Assembly (NCBI GenBank): GCA_040754375.1
Contig: JBFMCT010000004.1
Location: forward strand, 1-64,000
Direction: 5' to 3'
DNA: 64,000 bases
Source: Actinomycetota bacterium
GTDB lineage: Bacteria > Actinomycetota > Acidimicrobiia > Acidimicrobiales > AC-14
Below the pieces are notes generated by a model that saw only the letters and a program-made list of their open reading frames with translations, had not been told where the DNA came from and ran no database searches. A program made the translations under genes and the position numbers. Below, piece after piece: positions 34,853 to 45,123 of the stretch. Position 1 is the first letter of the stretch. Each line of letters starts with the position of its first letter.

Positions 34853-35415
34853 ACCGAGGCGAGCCGCACATAGGTCAGCCCGGGCGGGTCACCGTCGGTC
34901 TGCACGACGGCCATGTCGATGCCCACCGACCGTAGGTCGCCGGTCACCGAGGCGCCGTTGGAGTGGACGGTGACCCGGGGCCGCACGGCCGCGGCCTGGG
35001 CCAGGAGGTCCACCAACGCGGCCGCCCCTGGCGGACCGCCGTCGTCCGCGAAGGGCGACGGGTCGGGCCCCACGGCCGGGTCGGGCCGGCGCCGGTCGCC
35101 GGGGGGCTCGCGCAGCCACGCCAGCGCCGAGAAGGGGACGAGGCTGGTCGACCCGGCCGTCGTGGCCACCCTCACGAAGTCCTGGCCGACCGACGCCAGC
35201 CGGCCGACCACCGACCGTCCGGCAATCGTGGTCACGACCACCGTCGCGCCCCGCTCGGCCAGGCCGGCCAGTACCTGGGCCATCTGGGCGCCCTCTTCGG
35301 CCTGGGCCCGCAGCCAGCGCTCCCTGACCCGGGCATCGGCGGCCTCGCGCGCCCGGGCCTCGGCCGCCCACCGGTCGATCTCGTCGAACCGGCCCTCGTC
35401 GCCGATGTCCGCCAC
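34822..35415 (-). CDS. Hypothetical protein with LSM/Sm-like middle region
   Basis: A 197-residue protein. Residues 8-55 form a charged helix (FDEIDRWAAEARAREAADAR and on to EEGAQMAQVLAGLAERG), then a beta-rich region follows (GATVVVTTIAGRSVVGRLAS, DFVRVATTAGSTSLVPFSAL) that resembles a small Sm-like barrel. A second similar unit occurs near the C-terminus (VTVHSNGASVTGDLRSVGID). A family of actinobacterial proteins of unknown function has this layout. The GTG at 35415 has a leaderless -10 box 7 nt upstream. Its 3' end overlaps the HTH gene by 31 bp. Confidence 0.7.
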   Translation of the reverse strand: MADIGDEGRFDEIDRWAAEARAREAADARVRERWLRAQAEEGAQMAQVLAGLAERGATVVVTTIAGRSVVGRLASVGQDFVRVATTAGSTSLVPFSALAWLREPPGDRRRPDPAVGPDPSPFADDGGPPGAAALVDLLAQAAAVRPRVTVHSNGASVTGDLRSVGIDMAVVQTDGDPPGLTYVRLASVYEISFLDSG

Positions 35416-35422
35416 CGGCGGG

Positions 35423-35428
35423 AGCGTA
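35423..35428 (-). promoter_or_regulatory. -10 box of the 35415 gene (leaderless)
   Basis: TACGCT on the minus strand is 7 nt from the GTG start. Confidence 0.5.
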
Positions 35429-35470
35429 CCCACCCCCGCACTTACGCCGGGCGCGTACCGTGGGCCGGGG

Positions 35471-35476
35471 TAGCGT
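35471..35476 (+). promoter_or_regulatory. -10 box of the HIT gene (leaderless)
   Basis: TAGCGT ends 6 nt before the GTG at 35483. Confidence 0.5.
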
Positions 35477-35482
35477 CGCGGG

Positions 35483-35827
35483 GTGAGCGGCTGTCTGTTC
35501 TGCCGGATCGTGGCCGGGGAGGTCCCGTCCACCGAAGTGGCGTCGTCGGACCACACCTACGCCTTCCGGGACATCGCCCCGGCCATGCCCACCCACGTGC
35601 TGGTCGTGCCCCGCCAGCACATCGAGTCGGCCGACACGGTGCGGCCCGAGCACGCCGACCTCCTGGCCGAGATGTTCGCCACCGCCCAGGACGTCGCCCG
35701 GCGCGAGCAGGTCGAGGGCCACGGCTACCGGCTCGTGTTCAACGTGGGCGAGCACGCCCAGAACTCGGTGCCCCACCTCCACCTCCACGTGTTGGGGGGG
35801 CGGCCCATGCAGTGGCCGCCGGGGTGA
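35483..35827 (+). CDS. hinT: HIT-family nucleotide hydrolase (HinT-like)
   Basis: A 114-residue purine-nucleoside phosphoramidase-type protein. GCLFCRIVAGEVPSTEV is the usual start, THVLVVPRQHIES the middle strand, and VPHLHLHVLGGRPMQWPPG the catalytic His triad followed by the HinT-type C-terminus. It normally hydrolyses aminoacyl or lysyl adenylates. It begins a likely run of genes toward phoH. Confidence 0.95.
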   Translation: MSGCLFCRIVAGEVPSTEVASSDHTYAFRDIAPAMPTHVLVVPRQHIESADTVRPEHADLLAEMFATAQDVARREQVEGHGYRLVFNVGEHAQNSVPHLHLHVLGGRPMQWPPG

Positions 35828-35856
35828 GGGCCGCCGGGTAACCTGGCGCCACCAGC

Positions 35857-36813
35857 GTGTCCCCCACCCCCGTCAAAGTCCTCGTGCCCGGCAACCACCT
35901 GATGGTTGAGCTCCTGGGCCAGCGCGACGAGTTGCTCCGGTTGATCGAGGCGGCCTTCGAGCGCGCCGAGATAATGGTGCGGGGCAACGAGATCACCGTC
36001 AGCGGCGAGGACGCCGACCGTGTCGGCCGGCTGTTCGAGGAGATGGTGACCCTCCTGCGCCAGGGCCAGCAGCTCGACCCCGCGGGAGTGGGGCGCACCA
36101 TCGAGATGGTCAAGGCCGACGAGAGCCCGTCCCAGGTGACGTCGTCGGAGGTGCTGCGGTCGGCCCGGGGCCGGGCCGTGCGGCCCAAGACCAGCGGCCA
36201 GCGGCGTTACACCGACGCCATCGCCCGCAACGTGATCACCTTCGGGATCGGCCCGGCGGGCACGGGCAAGTCCTACCTGGCCGTGGCCATGGCCGTTCAG
36301 GCCCTCCAGGCCCGGCAGGTCAACCGCATCATCCTCACCCGCCCGGCGGTGGAGGCGGGGGAGCGGCTCGGCTTCCTGCCCGGCGACGTGCTGGCCAAGG
36401 TCGACCCTTACCTGCGTCCCCTCTACGACGCCCTCTACGACATGCTGGGGCCCGAGGGCTCCAAGCGCCTGTTCGAAGGGGACACCATAGAGGTGGCACC
36501 GCTGGCCTACATGCGGGGCCGCACCCTCAACGACAGCTTCCTCATCCTCGACGAGGCCCAGAACACCACGCCCGAGCAGATGAAGATGTTCCTCACCCGG
36601 ATCGGCTTCGGCTCCCGGGCGGTGGTCACGGGCGACGTGACCCAGGTCGACCTGGCGGCCGGGCGCAGCGGCCTGCTGGGCCTCGAGGCCGTCCTGTCGG
36701 GCATCGCCGGCCTGGAGTTCGTGCACATGAGCTCGCGCGACGTCGTGCGCCACCGGATCGTCCAAGACATCGTCGACGCCTACGAGCGGGCGACCGACGG
36801 CCAGCGGCCGTGA
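35857..36813 (+). CDS. phoH: PhoH-family ATPase
   Basis: A 318-residue RNA-linked ATPase. Residues 1-100 include a KH-like region (LGQRDELLRLIEAAFERAEI, EITVSGEDADRVGRL). The PhoH domain follows with Walker A GIGPAGTGKSYLAVAMAV, RLGFLPGDVLAKVDPYLRP and Walker B FLILDEAQNTT. The C-terminus SSRDVVRHRIVQDIVDAYE is conserved. Its stop overlaps the ybeY start by 4 bp. PhoH and YbeY act in rRNA and small-RNA processing. The GTG at 35857 follows TAACCT with a short leader. Confidence 0.95.
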   Translation: MSPTPVKVLVPGNHLMVELLGQRDELLRLIEAAFERAEIMVRGNEITVSGEDADRVGRLFEEMVTLLRQGQQLDPAGVGRTIEMVKADESPSQVTSSEVLRSARGRAVRPKTSGQRRYTDAIARNVITFGIGPAGTGKSYLAVAMAVQALQARQVNRIILTRPAVEAGERLGFLPGDVLAKVDPYLRPLYDALYDMLGPEGSKRLFEGDTIEVAPLAYMRGRTLNDSFLILDEAQNTTPEQMKMFLTRIGFGSRAVVTGDVTQVDLAAGRSGLLGLEAVLSGIAGLEFVHMSSRDVVRHRIVQDIVDAYERATDGQRP

Positions 36814-37325
36814 GCGCGCCCTCCCCGGTGGCCGTGTTCGCGGCCGACGAGCAGTCCGACGAACCGGTCGACACGCTGCGCTGGGTCACCTTGGCCGAAT
36901 CGGTCCTGGGCGCCGAGGGCGTACGCGACGACGCCGAGGTATGCCTGCTGTTCGTGGACGAGCAGGCCATGGCCGAGCTCAACAAGCGGTTCATGGGCAA
37001 GGACGGGCCCACCGACGTGCTGGCCTTCCCGATCGACGACGACGTGTACGAGGGGGGGCGGGTCGCCGATTCCCTCGGCCCCGCCGGCCCGGGCGACGAC
37101 ATCGAACCGTCCGATCTTCCGACCCTGCTGGGCGACGTCGTCGTCTGCCCGGCCGTGGCCCGGCGCAACGCGCCCAACCACGCCGGCACCTACGACGACG
37201 AGTTGGCCCTGCTCGTGGTACACGGGATCCTCCACCTGCTGGGTATGGACCATGCCGAGGACGCCGAGGCCCAGGCGATGGAGGAGCGCGAGCAGGAGCT
37301 GCTGGCCCGGTTCCACCGCCCATGA
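36810..37325 (+). CDS. ybeY: Endoribonuclease YbeY
   Basis: A 171-residue metal-dependent endoribonuclease for 16S rRNA 3'-end maturation and quality control. VVHGILHLLGMDHAEDAEA carries the three His zinc ligands (HxxxHxxxxxH), and NKRFMGKDGPTDVLAFPID is the other signature. There is an insert of Gly/Pro/Asp around residues 80-100. The GTG start overlaps phoH by 4 bp. Confidence 0.96.
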   Translation: MSAPSPVAVFAADEQSDEPVDTLRWVTLAESVLGAEGVRDDAEVCLLFVDEQAMAELNKRFMGKDGPTDVLAFPIDDDVYEGGRVADSLGPAGPGDDIEPSDLPTLLGDVVVCPAVARRNAPNHAGTYDDELALLVVHGILHLLGMDHAEDAEAQAMEEREQELLARFHRP

Positions 37326-37341
37326 ACCCCCCAAGTAGCCG

Positions 37342-38618
<1,277 letters not shown>

Positions 38619-38622
<4 letters not shown>

Positions 38623-39503
38623 GCGGCGAGCCAGCGCCCGAGGGGGCGCCCGGTCCGGAGCCGTTCCGGTCGGGGTTCGCCACCCTCGTGGGGCGGCCCA
38701 ACGCCGGCAAGTCGACGCTGCTCAACGCCATCTTGGGCACCAAGGTGTCGATCGTGTCGGACAAACCCCAGACGACCCGCACCCAGGTGCGGGGGGTGCT
38801 CGACAGCCCCTCCAGCCAGGTCGTGTTCGTCGACACCCCGGGGATCCACAAACCGAAGACGGCCGCGGGGGAGAGGTTCAACGCCACCGCCCGCCAGGCC
38901 CTCGACGAGGTCGACGTGGTCTGTTTCGTGCTCGACGCCACCAAGCCCCTGGGCCGGGGAGACCGGTTCGTGGCCGACCGCCTGCCCCGGGCGAGCACGA
39001 TCTGCGTGGTCACCAAGATCGACGCCGCTCCCCGCCGGGAGGTGCTCGAACAACTGCGCCGGGCCTCCGAGCTCGAGTTCTCCGAGTACTACCCGGTCTC
39101 GGGCACGACCGGCGCGGGCACGTCCGAGCTGGTGGCGGCGGTCGTCGAGCGCCTTCCCGAAGGCCCTCGTTATTACCCCGAGGGGACGGTCACCGACGTC
39201 CCCGACGCCTTCTGGGTGGCCGAACTGGTCCGCGAGCAGCTCCTGGCCGTGGCCCGCCAGGAGCTGCCCCACTCCATCGCCTGCCGGGTCACCGAGTGGG
39301 ACTGGCCCCACGTGAAGGTCGAGGTGCTCGTCGAGCGGGAGTCCCAGAAGGGGATCGTCATCGGCAAGGGGGGCGAGGTGTTGAAGCGGGTCGGAACGGC
39401 CGTGCGCGCCCAACTCGTCGACGGCGCCTTCCTCGAACTGGTGGTCAAGGTCGAGCCCGACTGGCAGCGCCGCCCCCACTCCCTCGACCGCCTGGGCCTG
39501 TAG
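38619..39503 (+). CDS. era: GTPase Era
   Basis: A 294-residue ribosome-assembly GTPase that binds the 3' end of 16S rRNA. Visible motifs are G1 GRPNAGKSTLLNAIL, switch I KPQTTRTQVRG, G3 VDTPGIHKP, G4 TKID and the SGTTGAGT G5 region. The C-terminal KH domain has KGIVIGKGGEVLKRVGT. It overlaps the corC-like gene by 4 bp (GTGA), so the whole operon is coupled. Confidence 0.98.
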
Positions 39504-39523
39504 GCCGGCGGGAGCCACCCACG

Positions 39524-39934
39524 ATGGCCGAGATGCTGCGGGTCAGCTCCAGTTGCCGCATACCCCTCGACGAGCTGGAGTGGCGCTTCAGCGGGTCGGG
39601 TGGCCCGGGAGGCCAGCACGCCAACACGGCCAACACCCGGGCTGAGGTCCGCTTCGACGTGGCCTCCTCGCCCTCGCTCGGGCCCCGCCAGCGGGCGCGG
39701 TTGCTCGAACGCCTGGGCCCGGTCGTCCGGGTGGTCGCCTCCGACGAACGCTCCCAGGCCCGCAACCGCGACCTGGCCCTCCAGCGGCTGGCGGCCCGCC
39801 TGGCCGACGCCCTGCGGGTGCCCAAGACCCGGGTGGCCAGCCGGCCCTCCCGGGGCGCCAAAGAGGCTCGCCTGAAGGACAAGCGCCAACGGTCCGAGGT
39901 CAAGCGCCAGCGAGGCCGGCCACCCACCGACTGA
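39524..39934 (+). CDS. arfB: Ribosome-rescue peptidyl-tRNA hydrolase ArfB
   Basis: A 136-residue release-factor-like protein that frees ribosomes stalled on mRNAs without a stop codon. The catalytic GSGGPGGQHANT (GGQ) lies around residues 25-36. The basic C-terminal tail (EARLKDKRQRSEVKRQRGR) is needed to enter the empty mRNA channel. The ATG at 39524 has a GGCGGGAG ribosome-binding site. It follows era by 20 bp and is probably cotranscribed. Confidence 0.93.
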   Translation: MAEMLRVSSSCRIPLDELEWRFSGSGGPGGQHANTANTRAEVRFDVASSPSLGPRQRARLLERLGPVVRVVASDERSQARNRDLALQRLAARLADALRVPKTRVASRPSRGAKEARLKDKRQRSEVKRQRGRPPTD

Positions 39935-39936
39935 TA

Positions 39937-39950
39937 TTAGGGATCCCTAA
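39937..39950 (+). promoter_or_regulatory. Candidate iron box upstream of the siderophore permeases
   Basis: A perfect 14-bp palindrome, TTAGGGATCCCTAA, lies about 115 bp upstream of the first permease ATG and just past the arfB stop. The TTAGG/CCTAA half-sites recall DtxR/IdeR boxes, but the spacing between them is shorter than in the 19-bp consensus. Confidence 0.5.
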
Positions 39951-39964
39951 CTCCTTCTTGACGG

Positions 39965-39984
39965 CTGCCCTAACACAAGGGCAG
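39965..39984 (+). terminator. Small hairpin downstream of arfB
   Basis: A 7-bp perfect stem (39965-39971 with 39978-39984) and a 6-nt AACACA loop, 30 bp past arfB. It could terminate the phoH-to-arfB transcript or be a second regulatory dyad. Confidence 0.45.
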
Positions 39985-40064
39985 GATGCCGCGGTGAGCC
40001 GAACTGCGTTGGGGGCCGCACCGGGCGAGGGCGGAACTATGGACCGGGCGCAGCCGAGGCCCCG

Positions 40065-41135
40065 ATGACCGCCCCAGCGGTCGCCCCTCCCCGCCCCGCG
40101 CCCGGTCCCTCCGTAGCCCGGCCCCCGGCTCTGGCCCGGCGGGCGTTGGCCCGGTGGTGCGGCCTCGTCCTGCTGCTGGCCGCGGTTGTCGGGGCCTCCC
40201 TGGCCAGCGTGGCCTACGGCTCCAAGCCCATCCCCCTGGGGGTGGTGCTCGACGCCTTCTTCGCCTTCGACGGGTCCAACGACCACCTGATCATCCGCAG
40301 CCTGCGGGTTCCCCGCACGGTCGTCGGTCTCGGGGCGGGTGTGGCCCTGGGGCTGGCCGGCGCCGTTATGCAGGGGGTGACCCGCAACCCGTTGGCCGGC
40401 CCCGGCATCCTCGGGGTCAACGCCGGCGCCTCCTTGGCCGTGGTGATCGCCATCTACGCCTTCGGCATCTCCGACCTCTCGGTGTACGTATGGTTCGCCT
40501 TCGCGGGCACGCTCGGGGCCGCCGTGCTGGTATACGGCCTCGGTTCACTGGGCCGACAGGGCCCGACCCCGGTCAAGCTGGCCCTGGCCGGGGCGGCCGT
40601 CAGCGCTCTGCTGGGGGCACTCACCAGCGCCGTGCTCCTTCTCGACATCGCCACCCTCGACCAGTTCCGGTTCTGGGTGGTCGGTTCTCTGGCCGGGCGC
40701 GACGGCGACATCGTCCGCCAGGTCCTGCCTTTCCTGGTGGTCGGTGTGGTGCTGGCATTGGCCGCGGCCCGGGCCCTCAACACCCTCAGCCTGGGCGACG
40801 ACGTGGCCCGCTCACTGGGCAGCAGGGTCGGGCTCTCGCGGCTCGTGGGCGCCGTCTCGGTGGTGTTGCTGGTGGGTTCGGCGGTGGCGGCCGCCGGCCC
40901 CATCGGCTTCGTGGGCCTGACTGTGCCCCACATTGCCCGGGCCATGTGCGGGCCCGACTACCGCTGGGTCCTCCCCTACTCGGCACTGCTCGCCCCCGTG
41001 CTGCTGCTGGTCGCCGACATCGTCGGCCGTGTCCTGGCCCGGCCGGCCGAGCTCGAGGTCGGCATCGTCACCGCCTTCGTGGGCGCACCCTTCTTCATCG
41101 CCCTGGTCCGCCGCCGCAAGCTGGCCGAGCTGTGA
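40065..41135 (+). CDS. FecCD-family iron-siderophore ABC permease (first)
   Basis: A 356-residue polytopic membrane protein with about ten helices. RVPRTVVGLGAGVALGLAGA, MQGVTRNPLAGPGILGVNAG, GPIGFVGLTVPHIAR and GIVTAFVGAPFFI are the hallmark segments of FecCD/BtuC-type permeases for siderophores, heme or cobalamin. The stop overlaps the second permease's GTG by 4 bp. The iron-box-like palindrome upstream favours ferric siderophores. Confidence 0.94.
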   Translation: MTAPAVAPPRPAPGPSVARPPALARRALARWCGLVLLLAAVVGASLASVAYGSKPIPLGVVLDAFFAFDGSNDHLIIRSLRVPRTVVGLGAGVALGLAGAVMQGVTRNPLAGPGILGVNAGASLAVVIAIYAFGISDLSVYVWFAFAGTLGAAVLVYGLGSLGRQGPTPVKLALAGAAVSALLGALTSAVLLLDIATLDQFRFWVVGSLAGRDGDIVRQVLPFLVVGVVLALAAARALNTLSLGDDVARSLGSRVGLSRLVGAVSVVLLVGSAVAAAGPIGFVGLTVPHIARAMCGPDYRWVLPYSALLAPVLLLVADIVGRVLARPAELEVGIVTAFVGAPFFIALVRRRKLAEL

Positions 41136-42211
41136 GGTCACCGGTCAGCCTCTCTCGCACGGTGGTGCTGCCCAGCCTTCGGGTGTTGCGGGTAGCCCGT
41201 CCGAGTATCTCGCGGGCCGTGAACGTCCGAGTGGCCGGGGTGTCGTTCGCCCTGCTGGGGGTCATCGCCCTGGCTGGGGCGGTCAGCATCAGTGTGGGCG
41301 ACTTCCCCATACCTCTCGCCGAGGTCGTACCCGCGGTGTTCGGCTACGGCGACACCGACGCCTTCTTCATCGTCAACACCCTGCGTCTGCCGCGCGTGCT
41401 GACGGGGGCCCTGGTAGGCGCCGCCTTCGGTTTGTCGGGCGCCGTCTTCCAGAGCCTGGCCCGCAACCCTCTGGCCAGCCCCGACATCATCGGTGTCAAC
41501 GCCGGGGCCGCGGCTGCCGCCGTGCTGGTGATCGTGGTCGTCGGGGGCACCTCGACGCAGGTCTCCCTGGGGGCCCTGGCCGGGGCGTTGGCCACTGCCG
41601 TTGCTGTCTACCTGCTGGCCTACCGCCGGGGGGTAACGGGCTACCGGCTGGTGCTGGTGGGCATCGGGGTTACCGCCATGCTCTCCAGCATCACCTCCTA
41701 CCTGCTCACCCGGGCCGAGATCTTCCAGGCCCATCAGGCCACGGTCTGGCTCACTGGAAGCCTCAATGGGCGAGGTTGGGAGCACGTGCGGCCGGTCACC
41801 TTGGCCCTGGTGCTGCTCTTGCCGCTGACCCTGGGCCTGGGCCGCCAGCTCCGTGCGTTGCAACTGGGCGACGACGCCGCCCGGGGGCTGGGAACGCGGG
41901 TGGAGGCAGCCCGGGCCGGGCTGATCATCTCCGGGGTGGGCCTGGCGGCGGTGGCCACCGCCTCGGCCGGACCAGTGGCCTTCGTTGCCCTCGTCTCGCC
42001 CCAGATCGCTCGCCGCCTGGTCGGCGGAGCCACCGCCGCCTTGGGGCCGGCCGCCCTCAGTGGGGCCGCCCTGATGCTGCTGTCCGACCTGGCGGCCCGC
42101 CGCCTCTTCGCCCCCACGGAGCTGCCCGTCGGCGTCGTCACCGCCGTCATCGGCGCCCCGTACCTCATCTGGTTGTTGGCCCGAGCCAATCGCATCGGAA
42201 AGGGAGGTTGA
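41132..42211 (+). CDS. FecCD-family iron-siderophore ABC permease (second)
   Basis: A 359-residue permease. RLPRVLTGALVGAAFGLSGA, FQSLARNPLASPDIIGVNAG, AGPVAFVALVSPQIARRL and GVVTAVIGAPYLIWLL mirror the first copy, so the two likely form a heterodimeric channel. The start is the GTG at 41132, overlapping the first permease stop. The ATG of a Tat-type binding protein follows 2 bp after the stop. Confidence 0.94.
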   Translation: MRSPVSLSRTVVLPSLRVLRVARPSISRAVNVRVAGVSFALLGVIALAGAVSISVGDFPIPLAEVVPAVFGYGDTDAFFIVNTLRLPRVLTGALVGAAFGLSGAVFQSLARNPLASPDIIGVNAGAAAAAVLVIVVVGGTSTQVSLGALAGALATAVAVYLLAYRRGVTGYRLVLVGIGVTAMLSSITSYLLTRAEIFQAHQATVWLTGSLNGRGWEHVRPVTLALVLLLPLTLGLGRQLRALQLGDDAARGLGTRVEAARAGLIISGVGLAAVATASAGPVAFVALVSPQIARRLVGGATAALGPAALSGAALMLLSDLAARRLFAPTELPVGVVTAVIGAPYLIWLLARANRIGKGG

Positions 42212-42212
42212 C

Positions 42213-43181
42213 ATGCCCGCCCTCGTTGACCCGCCGAGCATCGACGACGACCTGAGCCGTCGAGAGTTCGTGGGGATCATGATCGCCGCCGGCCTTCTGG
42301 GCGCATGCGGAGACGCCGACGGCCCGCCGGGGGCGGCGCCCTCGACGACCGCCGGCCCCTCGACCCGCACGGTCGGCACCGCCTTCGGGCCGGTGGAGGT
42401 GCCGGCCACCCCCATGAGGGTGGCGGTGCTCAACGTCATCGCCCTCGATGCGGCCATCACCGTCGGACTGAGCCCGGTGGCGGTGATCGGCCGGCTGTCA
42501 CCCCTCCAGGGCGACCGCACGGCCTCGGTGCCGCTGCGGGCGACGAGCCTCAACGTCGAGGCCCTCGTCCAGCAGCGGCCCGACCTCATCCTCCATGGTG
42601 CTTTCGGCGGGAAGCTCTTCGCAGGCGAGTACGACACGCTCAGCCGCATAGCCCCGGTCGTGGCCTACGACTTCGAGAACGACCTGCGCTGGAAGGACTA
42701 TTTCTCCTACTTCGCCGATGCCGTAGGCCGGCGCGAGCGGGGTGAGGAGGCCCTGGTCCGCTACCAGGCCAGGGCGGAGGAGCTGGGCCGCAAGGTCGGC
42801 TCGTCCCGGGCCAACCTGACGGTCTCGGTGGTGCGCGCCCGGCCTGACGCCGTGCAGAACTACTCGACGACCGGGTTCGCGGCCGCCATCTTGGGCGACG
42901 CCGGCATAAGCACCCCCCAGGCCGAGGGCCGCCTCTCACTGGAGCGGGTGAACGAGGTCGACGCCGACCACCTCTACGTTTTCGCCTCCGAGGACGACCC
43001 GGCGAAGGCCGCCTCCGCCGTCGAGGCTCTGAGGGCACAGCCGGTGTGGGGGACGCTGCGGGCCGTGCAGGCCGGCAACGTCCACGAGGTCCCCACCTAC
43101 TGGTTCGGGTTCGGGGTCACCGAGGCCATGGCCGTGCTCGACGATCTCTTCGACACCCTGGCCGGTGGCCGGTCGCGATGA
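42213..43181 (+). CDS. Siderophore-binding lipoprotein (Tat-type signal)
   Basis: A 322-residue substrate-binding protein of the FecB/FhuD/BtuF fold. The N-terminus (LSRREFVGIMIAAGLLGAC) combines a twin-Arg motif with a lipobox, so it is exported folded and lipid-anchored. Segments typical of the family are RVAVLNVIALDAAITVGLSP, EALVQQRPDLILHG and AVQAGNVHEVPTYWFGFG. It is coupled to the next gene (ATGA). A second, similar binding protein occurs at 46753. Confidence 0.93.
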   Translation: MPALVDPPSIDDDLSRREFVGIMIAAGLLGACGDADGPPGAAPSTTAGPSTRTVGTAFGPVEVPATPMRVAVLNVIALDAAITVGLSPVAVIGRLSPLQGDRTASVPLRATSLNVEALVQQRPDLILHGAFGGKLFAGEYDTLSRIAPVVAYDFENDLRWKDYFSYFADAVGRRERGEEALVRYQARAEELGRKVGSSRANLTVSVVRARPDAVQNYSTTGFAAAILGDAGISTPQAEGRLSLERVNEVDADHLYVFASEDDPAKAASAVEALRAQPVWGTLRAVQAGNVHEVPTYWFGFGVTEAMAVLDDLFDTLAGGRSR

Positions 43182-44026
43182 GCACTGCCACGTACTTGGC
43201 CGAGACCGGGGCGCGGCTGAGCGCGGCTGCGGGGCACCTGGGCTTCGCGGTAGGTGCCCCCCAAGGTAAGGGGTGGGTCGGTCTCGACCAGGTGATCGGC
43301 ACCGGGCTGCTCGACCATTTGGCCACCGACTTACGGGCCAGCGAAGGTCGGGCCGACGTGGCCGGTTCCTACCTCGGCGCGCGGGTGAGTGGCCCGGTAG
43401 TGAGCGCCACTGTGGGCGCGCTCGTGACCGATCGCCGCTGTCCCGACCCGGCGCCCTCCAACGTGGCCCTGCACCTGCACGAGGAAGGCTGGTTCGACGC
43501 GCTGGCCTTCCTCGAAGCGCGGGCGGCAGTACTGGCGGACGACCCGGCCGCGGGTGAGGCCGGCACGGTGGTGGTACCCGACCCGGCGGCTCTGCGGATG
43601 TGGTGGGCGGAACGCCTTACCGCCTCGGTCGGGCCCCTCCTCGAGGCGGTGCGGGACCGCACGCCTTACGGAAGGCGTGGATTGTGGGGGTCGGTGGCCG
43701 ACCGCGTGGGCGGCACCGCGCTGGCCGTGGCTCGGTCTACCGGCCGGGCTGGCCTGGCGGCCTGGGCGGAGGCGGCCGAGCTCTTGGATGCCCTGGCCGC
43801 CCAGGTACCGGTGGGCCTCAACCGCCCCCACCCCTTGCCCGTCACGGCCGCCGGCGGGGACGAGGCGTGGTTCCAGGTCAAGGGCACCTGCTGTCTCTAC
43901 TACCTCACCGTGGCCGACCCTGACCCGTGCGGGGACGGCTACTGCACCACCTGCCCGTTCACTGACCCCGACCATCGCCACCGGAAGCTCGCCGACTGGC
44001 TCGCCGCGCCGGACGCGGAGAGGTAG
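43178..44026 (+). CDS. FhuF-like ferric-siderophore reductase
   Basis: A 282-residue cytoplasmic protein. The C-terminus has KGTCCLYYLTVAD followed by CGDGYCTTCPF, a five-Cys cluster like the [2Fe-2S] site of FhuF (CC-x10-C-xx-C). Upstream segments (NVALHLHEEGWFDALAFLEA, RMWWAERLTASVGPLLEAV) match the family's domain. FhuF reduces iron to release it from siderophores after import. Its ATG overlaps the binding-protein stop by 4 bp. Confidence 0.85.
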   Translation: MSTATYLAETGARLSAAAGHLGFAVGAPQGKGWVGLDQVIGTGLLDHLATDLRASEGRADVAGSYLGARVSGPVVSATVGALVTDRRCPDPAPSNVALHLHEEGWFDALAFLEARAAVLADDPAAGEAGTVVVPDPAALRMWWAERLTASVGPLLEAVRDRTPYGRRGLWGSVADRVGGTALAVARSTGRAGLAAWAEAAELLDALAAQVPVGLNRPHPLPVTAAGGDEAWFQVKGTCCLYYLTVADPDPCGDGYCTTCPFTDPDHRHRKLADWLAAPDAER

Positions 44027-44033
44027 CGGTCGG

Positions 44034-44162
44034 ATGTCCCATGACTCTGTCATCCTCTGGCGGCTACGAGCGGCCGCCAGCCTGTCCACGGCCCTCCCGG
44101 TGATGGCGCTCGCAACCGAGCTGCAGGCCGAGCCCACCTGGCGTGGTTGGGAGCACCCGTGA
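44034..44162 (+). CDS. Small 42-residue protein in the iron operon
   Basis: A short frame ([20 protein letters not shown], ending TWRGWEHP) starts 7 bp after the FhuF-like stop and ends with TGATG, overlapping the ATPase start. Third codon positions are about 83% GC, as expected of a coding frame here. It is amphipathic with one possible helix. I do not recognise it; it may be a small transport accessory or just a coupling ORF. Confidence 0.45.
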   Translation: MSHDSVILWRLRAAASLSTALPVMALATELQAEPTWRGWEHP

Positions 44163-45076
44163 TGGCGGAGCCGGGCGCGGGTAGGGGCACGGCGTCTGCG
44201 GAGCGGCTGCGGGCTGAGGGTGTGCGGCTGGCCTACGACGACCGGATCGTGGTGCACGACCTCTCGATCGCTATCCCCCCGGGGCGGGTCACCGTGGTCG
44301 TGGGGCCCAACGCCTGCGGCAAGTCCACCCTGCTGCGGGCCCTGGCCCGCCTCCTGAAGCCGAAGTCGGGCACGGTGTACCTCGACGGCCACGCCATCGG
44401 GAAGCTGCCGACCCGAGAGGTGGCCACCCGATTGGGGATACTGCCCCAGTCTCCCGTCGCCCCCGAGGGCCTCACCGTGGCCGACCTGGTGGCCCGGGGC
44501 CGCAATCCCCACCAGCGGTGGTTGCAGCAGTGGAGCCCCGACGACGAGGCCGCGGTCAGCGCCGCGCTGGAAGCCACGGCCACGGTGGAGCTGGCCGACC
44601 GGCCCGTCGACGAACTGTCCGGGGGTCAACGCCAGCGGGCCTGGATCGCCATGGCCCTGGCCCAGGGCACGCCCATCATGCTCCTCGACGAGCCCACCAC
44701 CTTCCTCGACATGGCTCACCAGGTCGAGATCCTCGACCTGCTGGCCCGCCTGAACCGTGACGAAGGGCGCACCATCGTCATCGTGCTCCATGACCTGAAC
44801 CAGGCGTGCCGCTATGCCCACCACCTCGTGGCCATGGTCGATGGGGCCATCGCGGCCGAGGGCTCTCCCGCCGAGGTCGTCACCGAGGCGATGGTCGAGC
44901 GGGTGTTTGGCCTGGCCGTGCGCATCATCGCCGACCCGGTGGCCGGCACCCCCCTCGTAGTCCCCGCCGGCCACCCCCACCGTCCCGGCTCCCAGACCGG
45001 GCCTGCCCCCAACGGGCACCGGCCCGCGAGCGCCGGCTCGAGGCGGGCCCCGTCCCCATCCGTGGAGCCCGAGTAG
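44162..45076 (+). CDS. Iron-siderophore ABC transporter ATPase (FecE/FhuC type)
   Basis: A 304-residue ATPase. It has Walker [15 protein letters not shown], the LPQSP Q-loop, signature [15 protein letters not shown], Walker [13 protein letters not shown] and [15 protein letters not shown]. The last 40 residues are a His/Pro/Ser-rich extension with no known role. It drives the two FecCD permeases upstream. The ATG at 44162 is preferred over TTG 44147 because it is coupled to the small ORF by TGATG. Confidence 0.95.
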   Translation: MAEPGAGRGTASAERLRAEGVRLAYDDRIVVHDLSIAIPPGRVTVVVGPNACGKSTLLRALARLLKPKSGTVYLDGHAIGKLPTREVATRLGILPQSPVAPEGLTVADLVARGRNPHQRWLQQWSPDDEAAVSAALEATATVELADRPVDELSGGQRQRAWIAMALAQGTPIMLLDEPTTFLDMAHQVEILDLLARLNRDEGRTIVIVLHDLNQACRYAHHLVAMVDGAIAAEGSPAEVVTEAMVERVFGLAVRIIADPVAGTPLVVPAGHPHRPGSQTGPAPNGHRPASAGSRRAPSPSVEPE

Positions 45077-45123
45077 TGACCGCCGACCGGGAGGCTGACG
45101 GGCCCGCCGTCGACCGTTCCCGT

